A DNA stretch of 64,000 nt from Gimesia fumaroli. GTDB lineage: Bacteria > Planctomycetota > Planctomycetia > Planctomycetales > Planctomycetaceae. Under the pieces are notes generated by a model. The model saw nothing but the letters and a program-made list of their open reading frames with translations. It made no database searches and had not been told where the DNA came from. This document shows, one piece after another, positions 27,744 to 35,465 of this stretch. Position 1 is the stretch's first letter. Each line of letters begins with the position of its first letter. The DNA lies in assembly GCF_007754425.1 (NCBI RefSeq), contig NZ_CP037452.1, positions 3,199,164 through 3,263,163 on the forward strand, written 5' to 3'. A program made the position numbers and the translations under genes.

Positions 27744-30365
27744 TCAGGAATGTGAGAGCCGTTTTTTGATTGCAGTCGCGGTGTGAGAGGTGGGGTGTTG
27801 GGCGATTTCTGCGGGGGTGCCCGTCGTCACAATGGAGCCTCCTGCTTCGCCAGCTTCCGGCCCCAGGTCGATGATATGGTCTGCGGCACAAATCATTTCC
27901 AGGTTGTGTTCGGTGACAATAATAGAGTGCCCCGCTGTGAGTAAATGTTCGAAACAGTTTATCACATATCGGATATCCAAGGGATGCAATCCGGCCGTTG
28001 GTTCATTCATTAAGAAGAGAGTCTTGTTGCGACTGCTGGTGGTCAGGTAGGCTGCGAGTTTTAGTCGCTGGCACTCTCCACCCGAGAGCGTGGGGGTCGA
28101 CTGGCCTAAGGGAATGTATCCCAGGCCGACATCTTTGAGTTGTTTCAGCTTTTTTTGAAGCGCTGGTTGACCACGAAAAAAAGGAAACGCTTCATCAACG
28201 GTCAGTTCCAGTACTTCGGCAATATTGAGTTTGCGATATTTTATTTCCAGAAGCTCGCGTTGATAGCGTTTGCCATGACATTCCGGGCAGGTCATATTTA
28301 AGTTCGCCAGGAACTGCAAATCGATTTCAATAGAGCCCGTCCCTTTGCATTCAGGACAACGTCCACCATTTTTGCTGTTGAAACTGAAATGTCTGGGAGA
28401 GAGATTGCGCAGCTTTGCATCACTGGTCTGGGCAAACACCGAACGAATGTCGTCGAACAGATTCAGGTAGGTTGCCGGTATACTCCGGGGAGTCTGGCCT
28501 ACGAGTGACTGGTCTAGAAAGATGACTTCGTCAATCTGCTCGCTGCCAGTTATTGACTGGCAGAACGGAAATGAATGAGCGTGTTCTGTTTCCGTCAGCA
28601 GGTCTGACAGAACAGGAAAAAGAGTCTGTTCAATCAGGCTGCTTTTTCCGCTGCCGCTGATGCCTGTGACAACACATAACTGTTCCAGGGGAAAAGAAAC
28701 AGCGATGTTTTTCAGGTTGTTACAAGTGATTCCACTGAGTGTGATCCAGTCGGGATCTACTTTTCTCGGAACCGATTTCAGTGCTGCTGACGAAGGGGCA
28801 TTCAGAATTTCACCAGTAGGTGAGGAAGTCGAGGCAATGAGTTGGTCATAGGTGCCTTCAAAAACAAGTTGGCCCCCTGCTTTACCTGCGGCAGGTCCCA
28901 GTTCGACAATGTGATCGGCTGTATGGATGAAGTCTGCATCGTGTTCGACGAGGACGAGTGTGTTGTTGAGGCGACACAGTTTCTGGAGAACTGTTATCAC
29001 GCGACTGTTTTCCACAGGGTGCAGACCCGAGGATGGTTCATCCAGCACATAGAGTGTGTTGACCAGATTCGAGGACAGAGTTGACGCCAAGGCGATGCGT
29101 TGTGCTTCTCCACCGGAGAGCGTTCGCATAGAGCGATTGAGTGCCAGGTAGCTGATTCCCAGTTCGGCTAATAGGTCCAGTCGATTGTTGAGTTCACGGA
29201 GAAGCGGTGTCACATGTTGTTCAACGGGTTGATTCAGGTTCTGTGACAACTCTGAGAACCAGTTTTGCAGTTCCAGAATCGATTGTTGGCAGAGCTGGTC
29301 GATGTTTTTGTTTTGGATCTGGACCGCGAGTGCGGCTGTATTCAGCCGGCTGCCATGACATTCGGGGCAAGCCTGTGTTGTTTTCAAGGAACTTGCGGAA
29401 TCCGAAATCACTCCGGTTCCCTGGCAGGTGGAACAGGCAGCGGTCGGGCTGAAAAAATTGAATAGTTGTGGTTCCGGAAGACAGAAATTTTTTTTGCATT
29501 GGGAGCAGGTCAGATCTGTCGAAAAATCATAGCGAAGCCAGAGTTTCTCGTCGACTGTCAGGGATACCGTTGAATTATCGATGTCCGGATGATGTTCGAC
29601 GAGGATCACTGACTGCCCGGATGATAATTCAAACGCGAGTTCCAAGCTGTCCAGAACGCGTTGTTCTTCAAGATTTTTTGTACTCAGGCGGTCAAGGACT
29701 ACCAGGTAAGGATCTCCTGAAGGGTTGATTTCTCGTACGCTATTCTCTGTCAGTTTAAATATTTTGTGATTGGCAATGACACGCGTTGTGCCTTGTTGGA
29801 TAAGGTCCTCAATGATCTCTGCTGGTTGTTGATCCTTTGCCAGGAGCAGTGGGTAACAGATCTGGTAGCGTCTGTTTTCAGGGAGTGTTTTCAGGAACTC
29901 AAGAACCGATTCCGGTGTTTGTGGCAGGACTGGTAACTGACATGTGGGGCAGATGACTTGTCCCAGGGATGTATACAGCAGTCTTAAGTAGTGGTGAATT
30001 CCTGATTCGATCGCCACAGTTGGTTCGATTCCGCGGCTGCCTGACTGTCTTTTACCTGCATTTTGCTTTAGGGCAATTGCGGGCGGAATATGAGAGACAT
30101 GGTCGGCGTCTGGCTTGGGGAGTTGGTTTAAGTATTGCCGGGCAGATGCGGAAAGCGTTTCGATGTAGCGTCTTTGGCCTTCTGCATAAAGTGTATCGAA
30201 AGCCAGGCTGGTCTTGCCGGACCCGCTGACGCCGCAGAGGACAGTCAATTGATTGAGGGGGATGTCCAGGTTGATATTTTGCAGATTATGGACACGGACG
30301 CCACGAAGTTGAATGGCAGGCGTCTGCTGACTGGAAGAAGATCCACTTGGCAACTGATTTGTCAT
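27744..30365 (-). CDS. UvrA-family ABC ATPase with variant second Walker B
   Basis: An 873-residue protein with two UvrA-type nucleotide-binding domains. Domain 1: Walker A GVSGSGKT (45-52), signature LSGGEAQRIALAS, Walker B LYVLDEPSSGLHP. Domain 2: Walker A GISGSGKS, signature LSGGECQRLKLAA, but Walker B reads LFLMNEPTAGLHP, with Asn787 for the usual Asp. Zinc-binding Cys pairs are present (CPTC, CSQC, CPEC, CSTC). It is shorter than canonical UvrA (about 940) and the text around the first domain differs (PAIALKQNAGKR), so it may be a UvrA2-like paralogue rather than the housekeeping UvrA. It shares a strand with rimI, 12 bp downstream of it. Confidence 0.9.
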   Translation of the reverse strand: MTNQLPSGSSSSQQTPAIQLRGVRVHNLQNINLDIPLNQLTVLCGVSGSGKTSLAFDTLYAEGQRRYIETLSASARQYLNQLPKPDADHVSHIPPAIALKQNAGKRQSGSRGIEPTVAIESGIHHYLRLLYTSLGQVICPTCQLPVLPQTPESVLEFLKTLPENRRYQICYPLLLAKDQQPAEIIEDLIQQGTTRVIANHKIFKLTENSVREINPSGDPYLVVLDRLSTKNLEEQRVLDSLELAFELSSGQSVILVEHHPDIDNSTVSLTVDEKLWLRYDFSTDLTCSQCKKNFCLPEPQLFNFFSPTAACSTCQGTGVISDSASSLKTTQACPECHGSRLNTAALAVQIQNKNIDQLCQQSILELQNWFSELSQNLNQPVEQHVTPLLRELNNRLDLLAELGISYLALNRSMRTLSGGEAQRIALASTLSSNLVNTLYVLDEPSSGLHPVENSRVITVLQKLCRLNNTLVLVEHDADFIHTADHIVELGPAAGKAGGQLVFEGTYDQLIASTSSPTGEILNAPSSAALKSVPRKVDPDWITLSGITCNNLKNIAVSFPLEQLCVVTGISGSGKSSLIEQTLFPVLSDLLTETEHAHSFPFCQSITGSEQIDEVIFLDQSLVGQTPRSIPATYLNLFDDIRSVFAQTSDAKLRNLSPRHFSFNSKNGGRCPECKGTGSIEIDLQFLANLNMTCPECHGKRYQRELLEIKYRKLNIAEVLELTVDEAFPFFRGQPALQKKLKQLKDVGLGYIPLGQSTPTLSGGECQRLKLAAYLTTSSRNKTLFLMNEPTAGLHPLDIRYVINCFEHLLTAGHSIIVTEHNLEMICAADHIIDLGPEAGEAGGSIVTTGTPAEIAQHPTSHTATAIKKRLSHS

Positions 30366-30377
30366 TCGCTGTCAATT

Positions 30378-30929
30378 TCAGGCAGCATCCGAGGCATCGA
30401 GATAATTGCTGATCCGATTCTTGGGGGCAAGGCCGGGAGCGAAATCCTGTTCAGCGCGTTCCATGCGATATTGGAGAACGTAGGCATCCTCTCCTGCATC
30501 TTCAAAATAGTTTCTCAACACGGAAACAGCGCGGAAATCCATTTTGCGGAAAAACAGTTGAGCAGACAGATTGGTCTCACGTACTTCCAGTACAATCTCG
30601 CGACGACGTTGCTGGGATAGTTTGTCGATGACGCGCTGTACCATCTGGCGTCCGATTCCCTGCTGTCGAAACTCAGGGGCGACTGCAAAATTCAAAACCT
30701 GGATCATTGATTTATGAAGTTCATATATCATGAAGCCGACGATCTGGTGATTGTGTTCCGCAACCATACCGATACAGTTTCGTTGTCTGAGACAGCTTAG
30801 GAAATACTCTTCCGTCCAGGTGAACTCGAAGCTTTCCTCTTCAATTCGAAGGACCTCTGGCATATCTCTGCGGATAAGCCAGCGGATTTGTACCATGGTA
30901 TCTTGATTCGAGTGATGATTCAGACTCAT
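30378..30929 (-). CDS. rimI: Ribosomal-protein-alanine N-acetyltransferase (RimI-like GNAT)
   Basis: A 183-residue GNAT. The acetyl-CoA binding motif RQQGIG is at residues 88-93, preceded by VLNFAVAPE. The C-terminal AQLFFRKMDFRAVSVLRNYF is typical of RimI. ATG 30929 has AGGAAGG five bases upstream. About 20 residues beyond the usual RimI end have no known role. The gene lies 12 bp before the UvrA-family gene and is likely co-transcribed. The exact substrate is not shown by sequence. Confidence 0.85.
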   Translation of the reverse strand: MSLNHHSNQDTMVQIRWLIRRDMPEVLRIEEESFEFTWTEEYFLSCLRQRNCIGMVAEHNHQIVGFMIYELHKSMIQVLNFAVAPEFRQQGIGRQMVQRVIDKLSQQRRREIVLEVRETNLSAQLFFRKMDFRAVSVLRNYFEDAGEDAYVLQYRMERAEQDFAPGLAPKNRISNYLDASDAA

Positions 30930-31262
30930 AGTGGCCTTCCTGCTACTGATAAGTGCTGCAATAAGTACCTGGGACGATTGCTTTTTTCTTCATGAGTCCA
31001 GCAATAGTCTGGGAAAAGTAATTGAATAAGGTTTAATTTGGGCGTCGGAAAATGTTGATCATGATTGAGGATGTGTTTCAGAGTTGAAGACGCCTAAAAC
31101 AGCGAGGTTGATTCGCGAAAGTTAGCAGAAGTGGATAACGGCGCACAGACGAATTTTTGTTTTTTTGCCAAAAAAACAAACGAATGGGAGAGTTTGCTGC
31201 GCACAAGAAGCCTGCTCAACATAAATTTCATTGAGGCGTACTAGTGGTAACTAAAGTACTGC
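30930..31262. other. Intergenic region with A/T-only hairpin
   Basis: No coding sequence. It should hold the promoter of rimI-uvrA on the minus strand. A perfect inverted repeat TTTGTTTTTTT (31156-31166) / AAAAAAACAAA (31170-31180) with a three-base GCC loop lies about 80 bp after the BON-domain gene. It is A/T-only apart from one G-C pair, so it would be a weak terminator. Confidence 0.5.
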
Positions 31263-31577
31263 TTACCCTTTTGGGGGTAGCGGCATTCGTTTTTTCATCA
31301 TGAGGTGATTGATGACTTCTTCAACGCCTGTGAGTGCCTTGATTCTGTTGCAGATGTCCGGACATTCGTCATCAAATTCGAGAACACCTTCGAGGCAGAC
31401 TCCATTTTTAGTGCGACGAACAACCAAGGAATTCAGGCAGACATCAGAGTCAAGTGCTAATGCATGCTGGATTTCACACTCCAGAGAATGGGGCGCATCA
31501 AACTGCAATGATGTGGCTCGAGCGGTAGACTTGGTTGGAGTCGGGTTAGAAGACTGGGCGAGCGATTTCTTTTTCAT
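31263..31577 (-). CDS. BON-domain-like protein
   Basis: A 104-residue protein. The ATG at 31577 with AAAGGA eight bases before it is chosen; the frame extends 15 residues upstream. A basic, Ser/Thr-rich N-terminus precedes one BON-like domain (residues about 40-100, IQHALALDSDVCLNSLVV then LTGVEEVINHLMMKK). BON domains bind phospholipids or periplasmic partners, but no signal peptide is visible here, so its location is open. Confidence 0.72.
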   Translation of the reverse strand: MKKKSLAQSSNPTPTKSTARATSLQFDAPHSLECEIQHALALDSDVCLNSLVVRRTKNGVCLEGVLEFDDECPDICNRIKALTGVEEVINHLMMKKRMPLPPKG

Positions 31578-31685
31578 GTGGTTGTTCCTTTCACCACTTT
31601 CAAATACGGTCCTTCTTTTCATGTTTTGGGGAGGATCAGCTCCCTCTAAACATTATCTTAACATTCAAGAAATAAACCGATAGAT

Positions 31686-31711
31686 GAAAAAGAAATCTTC
31701 TTTGAAGATTT
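31686..31711 (-). terminator. Terminator after PhoPQ-related gene
   Basis: On the minus strand: AAATCTTC, loop AAA, GAAGATTT, then CTTTTTC. A perfect eight-base stem with a T-tract, about 50 bp after the stop of the PhoPQ-related hydrolase gene. Confidence 0.65.
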
Positions 31712-31763
31712 TAAAAATGGATCTCCTGCTTCAAAAATCCAAAAATAAAAGGTTGTGATGCGA

Positions 31764-33092
31764 TTATTTTGCTGTCGTAATCGTGCATAGTGAGTAAGGG
31801 ATTTGGTTTATGGTGTAGATGGCCTCCAGGTAATAAGCGACATGCCCTTTTTCTGGTTTGTTTATTTTTGCTAAATACACATCTTCATTTGGGTTGATTT
31901 CGTTGGAAGTCCATTTGGAGTTTCGAAAATCTTTAGTCTCCGAGTAAGCACTCCACAGGCGGACCTGTGTCGGTTTGCTTTTACAAGTGAGCTTCAATTC
32001 AAAGTCAGTGGAGTTGTCCCATTCGATTTTCGGAAGTTCTTTGCCTGTTGCAGCATGAATAAAGAATGCGCCGATTGTCTGAAGGGCATATTCAACTCCG
32101 TCACCCAGATTGTGACCGGCATTCGGAACCTGAAGAATGTATTTCGGTCCTACCAGATCCGGCCAGTAAAAACGCATTGCATCAACAACCCAGTAGGGGT
32201 CGTTGGTTCCATTGATAATTAATTTGGGTAGTTTTAGCTGGTTTCGGTAGGTATAAGGGTCCATCATTCGGCGGAGGTGTCTCTCTCTCTGGTTTTCTTC
32301 GCCTTCTACAATTAGTCCCTTGCTGGTGTAGTCGATAATTTGTTCGCTGTATTTTCCCCAAGTGGCAATCTGGTGTTTCATTTGTTTTCTAAAGTTGAGC
32401 GTGTCGATCACAATCGGAGCTGTAGCGATGATTCGCTTGTCAACGACGGGTGTAAGCCAACTGGTCCAGCCTCGTTTAGAGGCACCAGTAATGACAAAGC
32501 CATCAATGATTGTGTTGCGTTTTTCCCGAACAATTTCCTGAATGGCATCCATCGCTTTGACGGCGCTTTTAGCCATGGGAAACAGCAGTGGCCAGTTTTC
32601 GTCTCCTGTTTTCAGGTAACGCAGCCAGGTTTCTGTAATCAGGTCGTCTTCTTTTTTTCCATCAAACAGGGGTTGGTTTGGAACCTGAGTGAGTAAGGCG
32701 ATGCGGGCACCGGTTGTTTTAGCCAGTAAAAATGCCGGGTGGAGTCGTTTCTCGCTGGGGCGAGAGCCGTTGCTGCCTCCGGTGACAAACAGGAGAACCT
32801 TGTTATTGATTCGAACTGTGTCTGGCTCAAAGATATACAACCAGTGTTTCCAGGTCATTCCCTGCCAGGTTTGAGATGTCAGTTCAACAGGATAGGCGGT
32901 GACGCCATCATGTGAGAACGAGTCATGGAGCTCCCACTTATAAGCTGGCTCTTTGCGTTGAATGTAATTGAAAAACGCATCGGGGATTTCTCTAGCTGCT
33001 TTGAGTGAAGCAGGAACATTCGAGTTCTCGGCCGCGAAAATAGTGGATCCGACTGTAATGGCTAGCAAAAATGTGAAGACTCGTGAAATCAT
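31764..33092 (-). CDS. PhoPQ-activated pathogenicity-related family alpha/beta hydrolase, exported
   Basis: A 442-residue protein with a cleavable signal peptide (ISRVFTFLLAITVGSTIFAA, cut near AENS). The PhoPQ-related family (PF10142, eukaryote AprA-like) is recognised by WQGMTWKHWLYIFEP, TGGSNG, ITGASKRGWTSWLT and LIINGTNDPYW. The likely nucleophile is Ser205 in GASKRG, and a late GTNDPY and NAGHNLG supply Asp and His. Role unknown. It is widespread in planctomycetes. Confidence 0.92.
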   Translation of the reverse strand: MISRVFTFLLAITVGSTIFAAENSNVPASLKAAREIPDAFFNYIQRKEPAYKWELHDSFSHDGVTAYPVELTSQTWQGMTWKHWLYIFEPDTVRINNKVLLFVTGGSNGSRPSEKRLHPAFLLAKTTGARIALLTQVPNQPLFDGKKEDDLITETWLRYLKTGDENWPLLFPMAKSAVKAMDAIQEIVREKRNTIIDGFVITGASKRGWTSWLTPVVDKRIIATAPIVIDTLNFRKQMKHQIATWGKYSEQIIDYTSKGLIVEGEENQRERHLRRMMDPYTYRNQLKLPKLIINGTNDPYWVVDAMRFYWPDLVGPKYILQVPNAGHNLGDGVEYALQTIGAFFIHAATGKELPKIEWDNSTDFELKLTCKSKPTQVRLWSAYSETKDFRNSKWTSNEINPNEDVYLAKINKPEKGHVAYYLEAIYTINQIPYSLCTITTAK

Positions 33093-33126
33093 AGATTCAT
33101 TCCAGTTTTCAGACAGACGTTAAATT

Positions 33127-33161
33127 ATGATCCAGGAAGCTCCAGAAGCAGGCTGGATCAT
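33127..33161 (-). terminator. Hairpin between lipoprotein and hydrolase genes
   Basis: ATGATCCAG (33127-33135) and CTGGATCAT (33153-33161) make a perfect nine-base stem with a 17-base loop. It lies between the two genes on the minus strand. Only AATTTAAC follows, so it is either a weak terminator or an mRNA-stability element. Confidence 0.42.
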
Positions 33162-33199
33162 TATAAATTTGTTTTCGAAGAGACTCATTAAATGTGGAG

Positions 33200-33640
33200 T
33201 TATTTTGTGGTTAATTCAATGGTACCGAGATCAGTAGGCTTGCCTTCAACCACAGAAAATTTGATTTTAGATTTTTCCGGTTTATCGTAACGCTTTTTGA
33301 GTTTGTCAGGGCCACTGTAGCCGCGTGACATGATGTCATATTTCTTCCAGACAAAAGTTAAGGTATAGTCGCCAGGAGGGATTCCGTCACCGCTAGTGTA
33401 GGTTGACAGTTCAAATGTTCCATCATTGGCAGAAATGCTACCTGATGCGGTGGGATGTTCTGTGTCAATTTCGCCTGTGCTCAAGCATTGAATCTGGATG
33501 GGGGAACCAGGTTCTTTCCCGTCGACAGAAATTTTTCCTTTGACCGGGTAAGTTTGTTTGGTGAAGGGTTGCTCGGGGCTGCTGCAGGAAAACATGGATG
33601 CTGTGATCAGTGTTAGAAAGACTGTCTGCTGTATTTGCAT
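33200..33640 (-). CDS. Small secreted lipoprotein with carboxypeptidase-regulatory-like (Ig-type) domain
   Basis: A 146-residue protein. The signal peptide ends in a non-canonical lipobox (SMFSC, Cys19). The remainder is one beta-sandwich with YPVKGKISVDGKEP at its start, DGTFELSTYTSGDGIPPGDYTLTFVW, and DLGTIEL at the end, matching the transthyretin/carboxypeptidase-regulatory-like fold common in planctomycete lipoproteins. It follows the DUF1559 gene, a frequent pairing in this phylum, and is separated from it by a strong hairpin. Confidence 0.82.
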   Translation of the reverse strand: MQIQQTVFLTLITASMFSCSSPEQPFTKQTYPVKGKISVDGKEPGSPIQIQCLSTGEIDTEHPTASGSISANDGTFELSTYTSGDGIPPGDYTLTFVWKKYDIMSRGYSGPDKLKKRYDKPEKSKIKFSVVEGKPTDLGTIELTTK

Positions 33641-33685
33641 AGAACTCTCTCAGGTAGTACCAGAGGGGAAATGTGGTGCTTAAAC

Positions 33686-33715
33686 GTCGGCAGGCACCTG
33701 AGGGGGCCTGCCGAC
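33686..33715 (-). terminator. Strong hairpin after DUF1559 gene
   Basis: GTCGGCAGGC (33686-33695) and GCCTGCCGAC (33706-33715) form a perfect GC-rich ten-base stem with a ten-base loop, 27 bp after the DUF1559 stop on the minus strand. The run that follows is GTTTAAGC, so termination may be partial and set different levels for the DUF1559 and lipoprotein mRNAs. The core GGCAG also occurs in the hairpin after the other DUF1559 gene. Confidence 0.6.
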
Positions 33716-33742
33716 ATACAATGAACCGTATGAGAGGTGGGG

Positions 33743-34750
33743 TTAGAATTCCCCAACGATCTCGCCACCTGCTCTTGTGGTAAGAGAGGCGAATGTATAA
33801 GCGTCGACATTTTGGCTGATGAACCGCACTGCGCCATCGCCGAGCAGGAAATGGGCACCACCAACATGGAAGCTTAAAAAACCGGTGCTTCTTGCACTAC
33901 TACAGTTGATGGCACAAGGTCCACCACTTCCCCCATCGGAGCCATCACGTAGGGACCCCTGGTACCAGTGTTCTCCGCTGAGGAAGTCTCCCCAGCCGCC
34001 ACCGTTACTGGGCCCTAACAATGCTGTTTGAGCGGCATTAACCGTTGTGCCGGTATAAATCTTATTACCACCCACTCGCTCTCCTAGTAAGATCGTATTG
34101 GAGGGGCCGTCAATAATATCGCGAATTCTGGTGATACTGTCTCCGGGGGAACCTCCCGCGCTAAGGCCCACAAAATTTAACATTCCGCTTCGGCTGGCTG
34201 CTGCCGGGTGCCCTGTATAGGCAAGGCTCGAGTAGGTACCCCTGACGCCTGATGCAGGACAATAGTCGGAACGAGCTGCAGTCCAGCTGAAAGGAAAGCC
34301 TGGGGTCAAGTCATAGTCGTGTTTCGTCGTTTCTGGAGTCGACGGGCACATAAATACGGGAAGAGGTGTCCCAATGACAGTCAGGTTTTGAGCAACCTGG
34401 GGAATCGCTGCGAACTCATTCAAAGCGGGGTATGAAGAGTTCCACTGATTATATAGGGGGGCTTGATCAAGATAGGGGAGCAGCATGGTGCCATAGCTGC
34501 CGGCTTTTAGATTGGCAGGGTTGGTGGGATCTAAAAACCAGGCATACGGGAAACTACGATGCGTATCATGGTAATTGTGGAACGCCAGTCCAAGTTGTTT
34601 CAGATTGTTTTTACAGGTAGACCTTCTGGCAGCTTCTCTTGCCTGTTGTACAGCCGGTAATAGAAGGGCGATTAAGATAGCAATAATTGCAATGACGACA
34701 AGAAGTTCGATCAGAGTGAACCCTTTTTTGTGGCGCGAGTTTTGTAGCAT
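33743..34750 (-). CDS. DUF1559 domain-containing protein with type IV pilin-like leader
   Basis: A 335-residue paralogue of the 9781-10746 protein. Leader MLQNSRHKKG is followed by FTLIELLVVIAIIAILIA and NNLKQLGLAFHNYH. The C-terminus has HVGGAHFLLGDGAVRFIS. ATG 34750 with AGGAGA eight bases upstream is chosen over the ATG 21 bases earlier. Residues 11-60 are nearly identical to the paralogue while the middle differs, yet the DNA differs at many third positions, so the match reflects selection and not recent copying. Followed by a lipoprotein gene. Confidence 0.9.
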   Translation of the reverse strand: MLQNSRHKKGFTLIELLVVIAIIAILIALLLPAVQQAREAARRSTCKNNLKQLGLAFHNYHDTHRSFPYAWFLDPTNPANLKAGSYGTMLLPYLDQAPLYNQWNSSYPALNEFAAIPQVAQNLTVIGTPLPVFMCPSTPETTKHDYDLTPGFPFSWTAARSDYCPASGVRGTYSSLAYTGHPAAASRSGMLNFVGLSAGGSPGDSITRIRDIIDGPSNTILLGERVGGNKIYTGTTVNAAQTALLGPSNGGGWGDFLSGEHWYQGSLRDGSDGGSGGPCAINCSSARSTGFLSFHVGGAHFLLGDGAVRFISQNVDAYTFASLTTRAGGEIVGEF

Positions 34751-35465
34751 ATTCTCTCTCCTTTGGCACATCGAAATGAAATGTTTGATCGGGGAAAAGT
34801 AAGTTGAGAATAGTTTCTCCTTTTACAATTGAAGTCTTCGATGACTTCAGCTGCTGATCTGCTTTTCAGCAGAATGCGAAGTAAACAGCAAGAATTTGCA
34901 GTTTGATTAAACTTGTTATGAAAACGAAATTACGTTCAAAAAGTGTGATTCAGATGTTGATAGAGATGGAAGTGAGACACATCTGATCTGCTTACAGGAT
35001 ACATAGAGTAAACCCCTCAATCCATAGTATTGTGTACCAAATAGGTAAAAATACCGATTTTAATTTTTGGAGTAGATAGTATGAAATGTCAGTTTCCAGA
35101 CACTGTTTCAGCGAAAATCATGCCTTGCTCTGATAATAGTGAAGTAAGAGAAATCGGTAGAAACGCAGGGGACGAAAAGCAGTGTGTAGACAGGTCGGGA
35201 AAATGAATTCATGCTGTTGTGCCAATGTTTGCTGTGGTAAGTGTTTCTGTAATAATTACAAGGTGGTCTTGGGGGGGCTACTTTTTTAAATAACCAGGGT
35301 TGACCTGATCCTGAGAATTACGAGAATGCTCCCCTGCTCAAAAAGTAATAATTTCAATCTGTTCTATTCCCTTGCCGGTTCCGGCTTTGATCAACTTTTT
35401 CAATCTTCAGTTTACCACCAAAATCTCCCCTACTCCTCGTCCCTTTCATAGATGGTTTTACTGAA
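34751..35465. other. Divergent intergenic region between DUF1559 gene and murE
   Basis: No gene seen. On the left are two adjacent perfect hairpins in the DUF1559 leader: TGAAGTC/GACTTCA (34830-34849) and CTGCTGA/TCAGCAG (34851-34872). On the right lies the murE promoter region; a TTGACC at about 35299 might be a -35 element but no good -10 follows at the right spacing. A run of seven G at 35272-35278 is followed shortly by a T-run. Confidence 0.5.

Noticed and set aside
9781-34750. Recent gene conversion between the two DUF1559 genes
   Set aside because: Protein N-termini are nearly identical but the DNA differs at many synonymous positions, so selection on the pilin-like leader explains it.
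35295-35335. A sigma70-type promoter before murE (TTGACC near 35299)
   Set aside because: No acceptable -10 hexamer at 16-18 bp, so it was not listed as a promoter.
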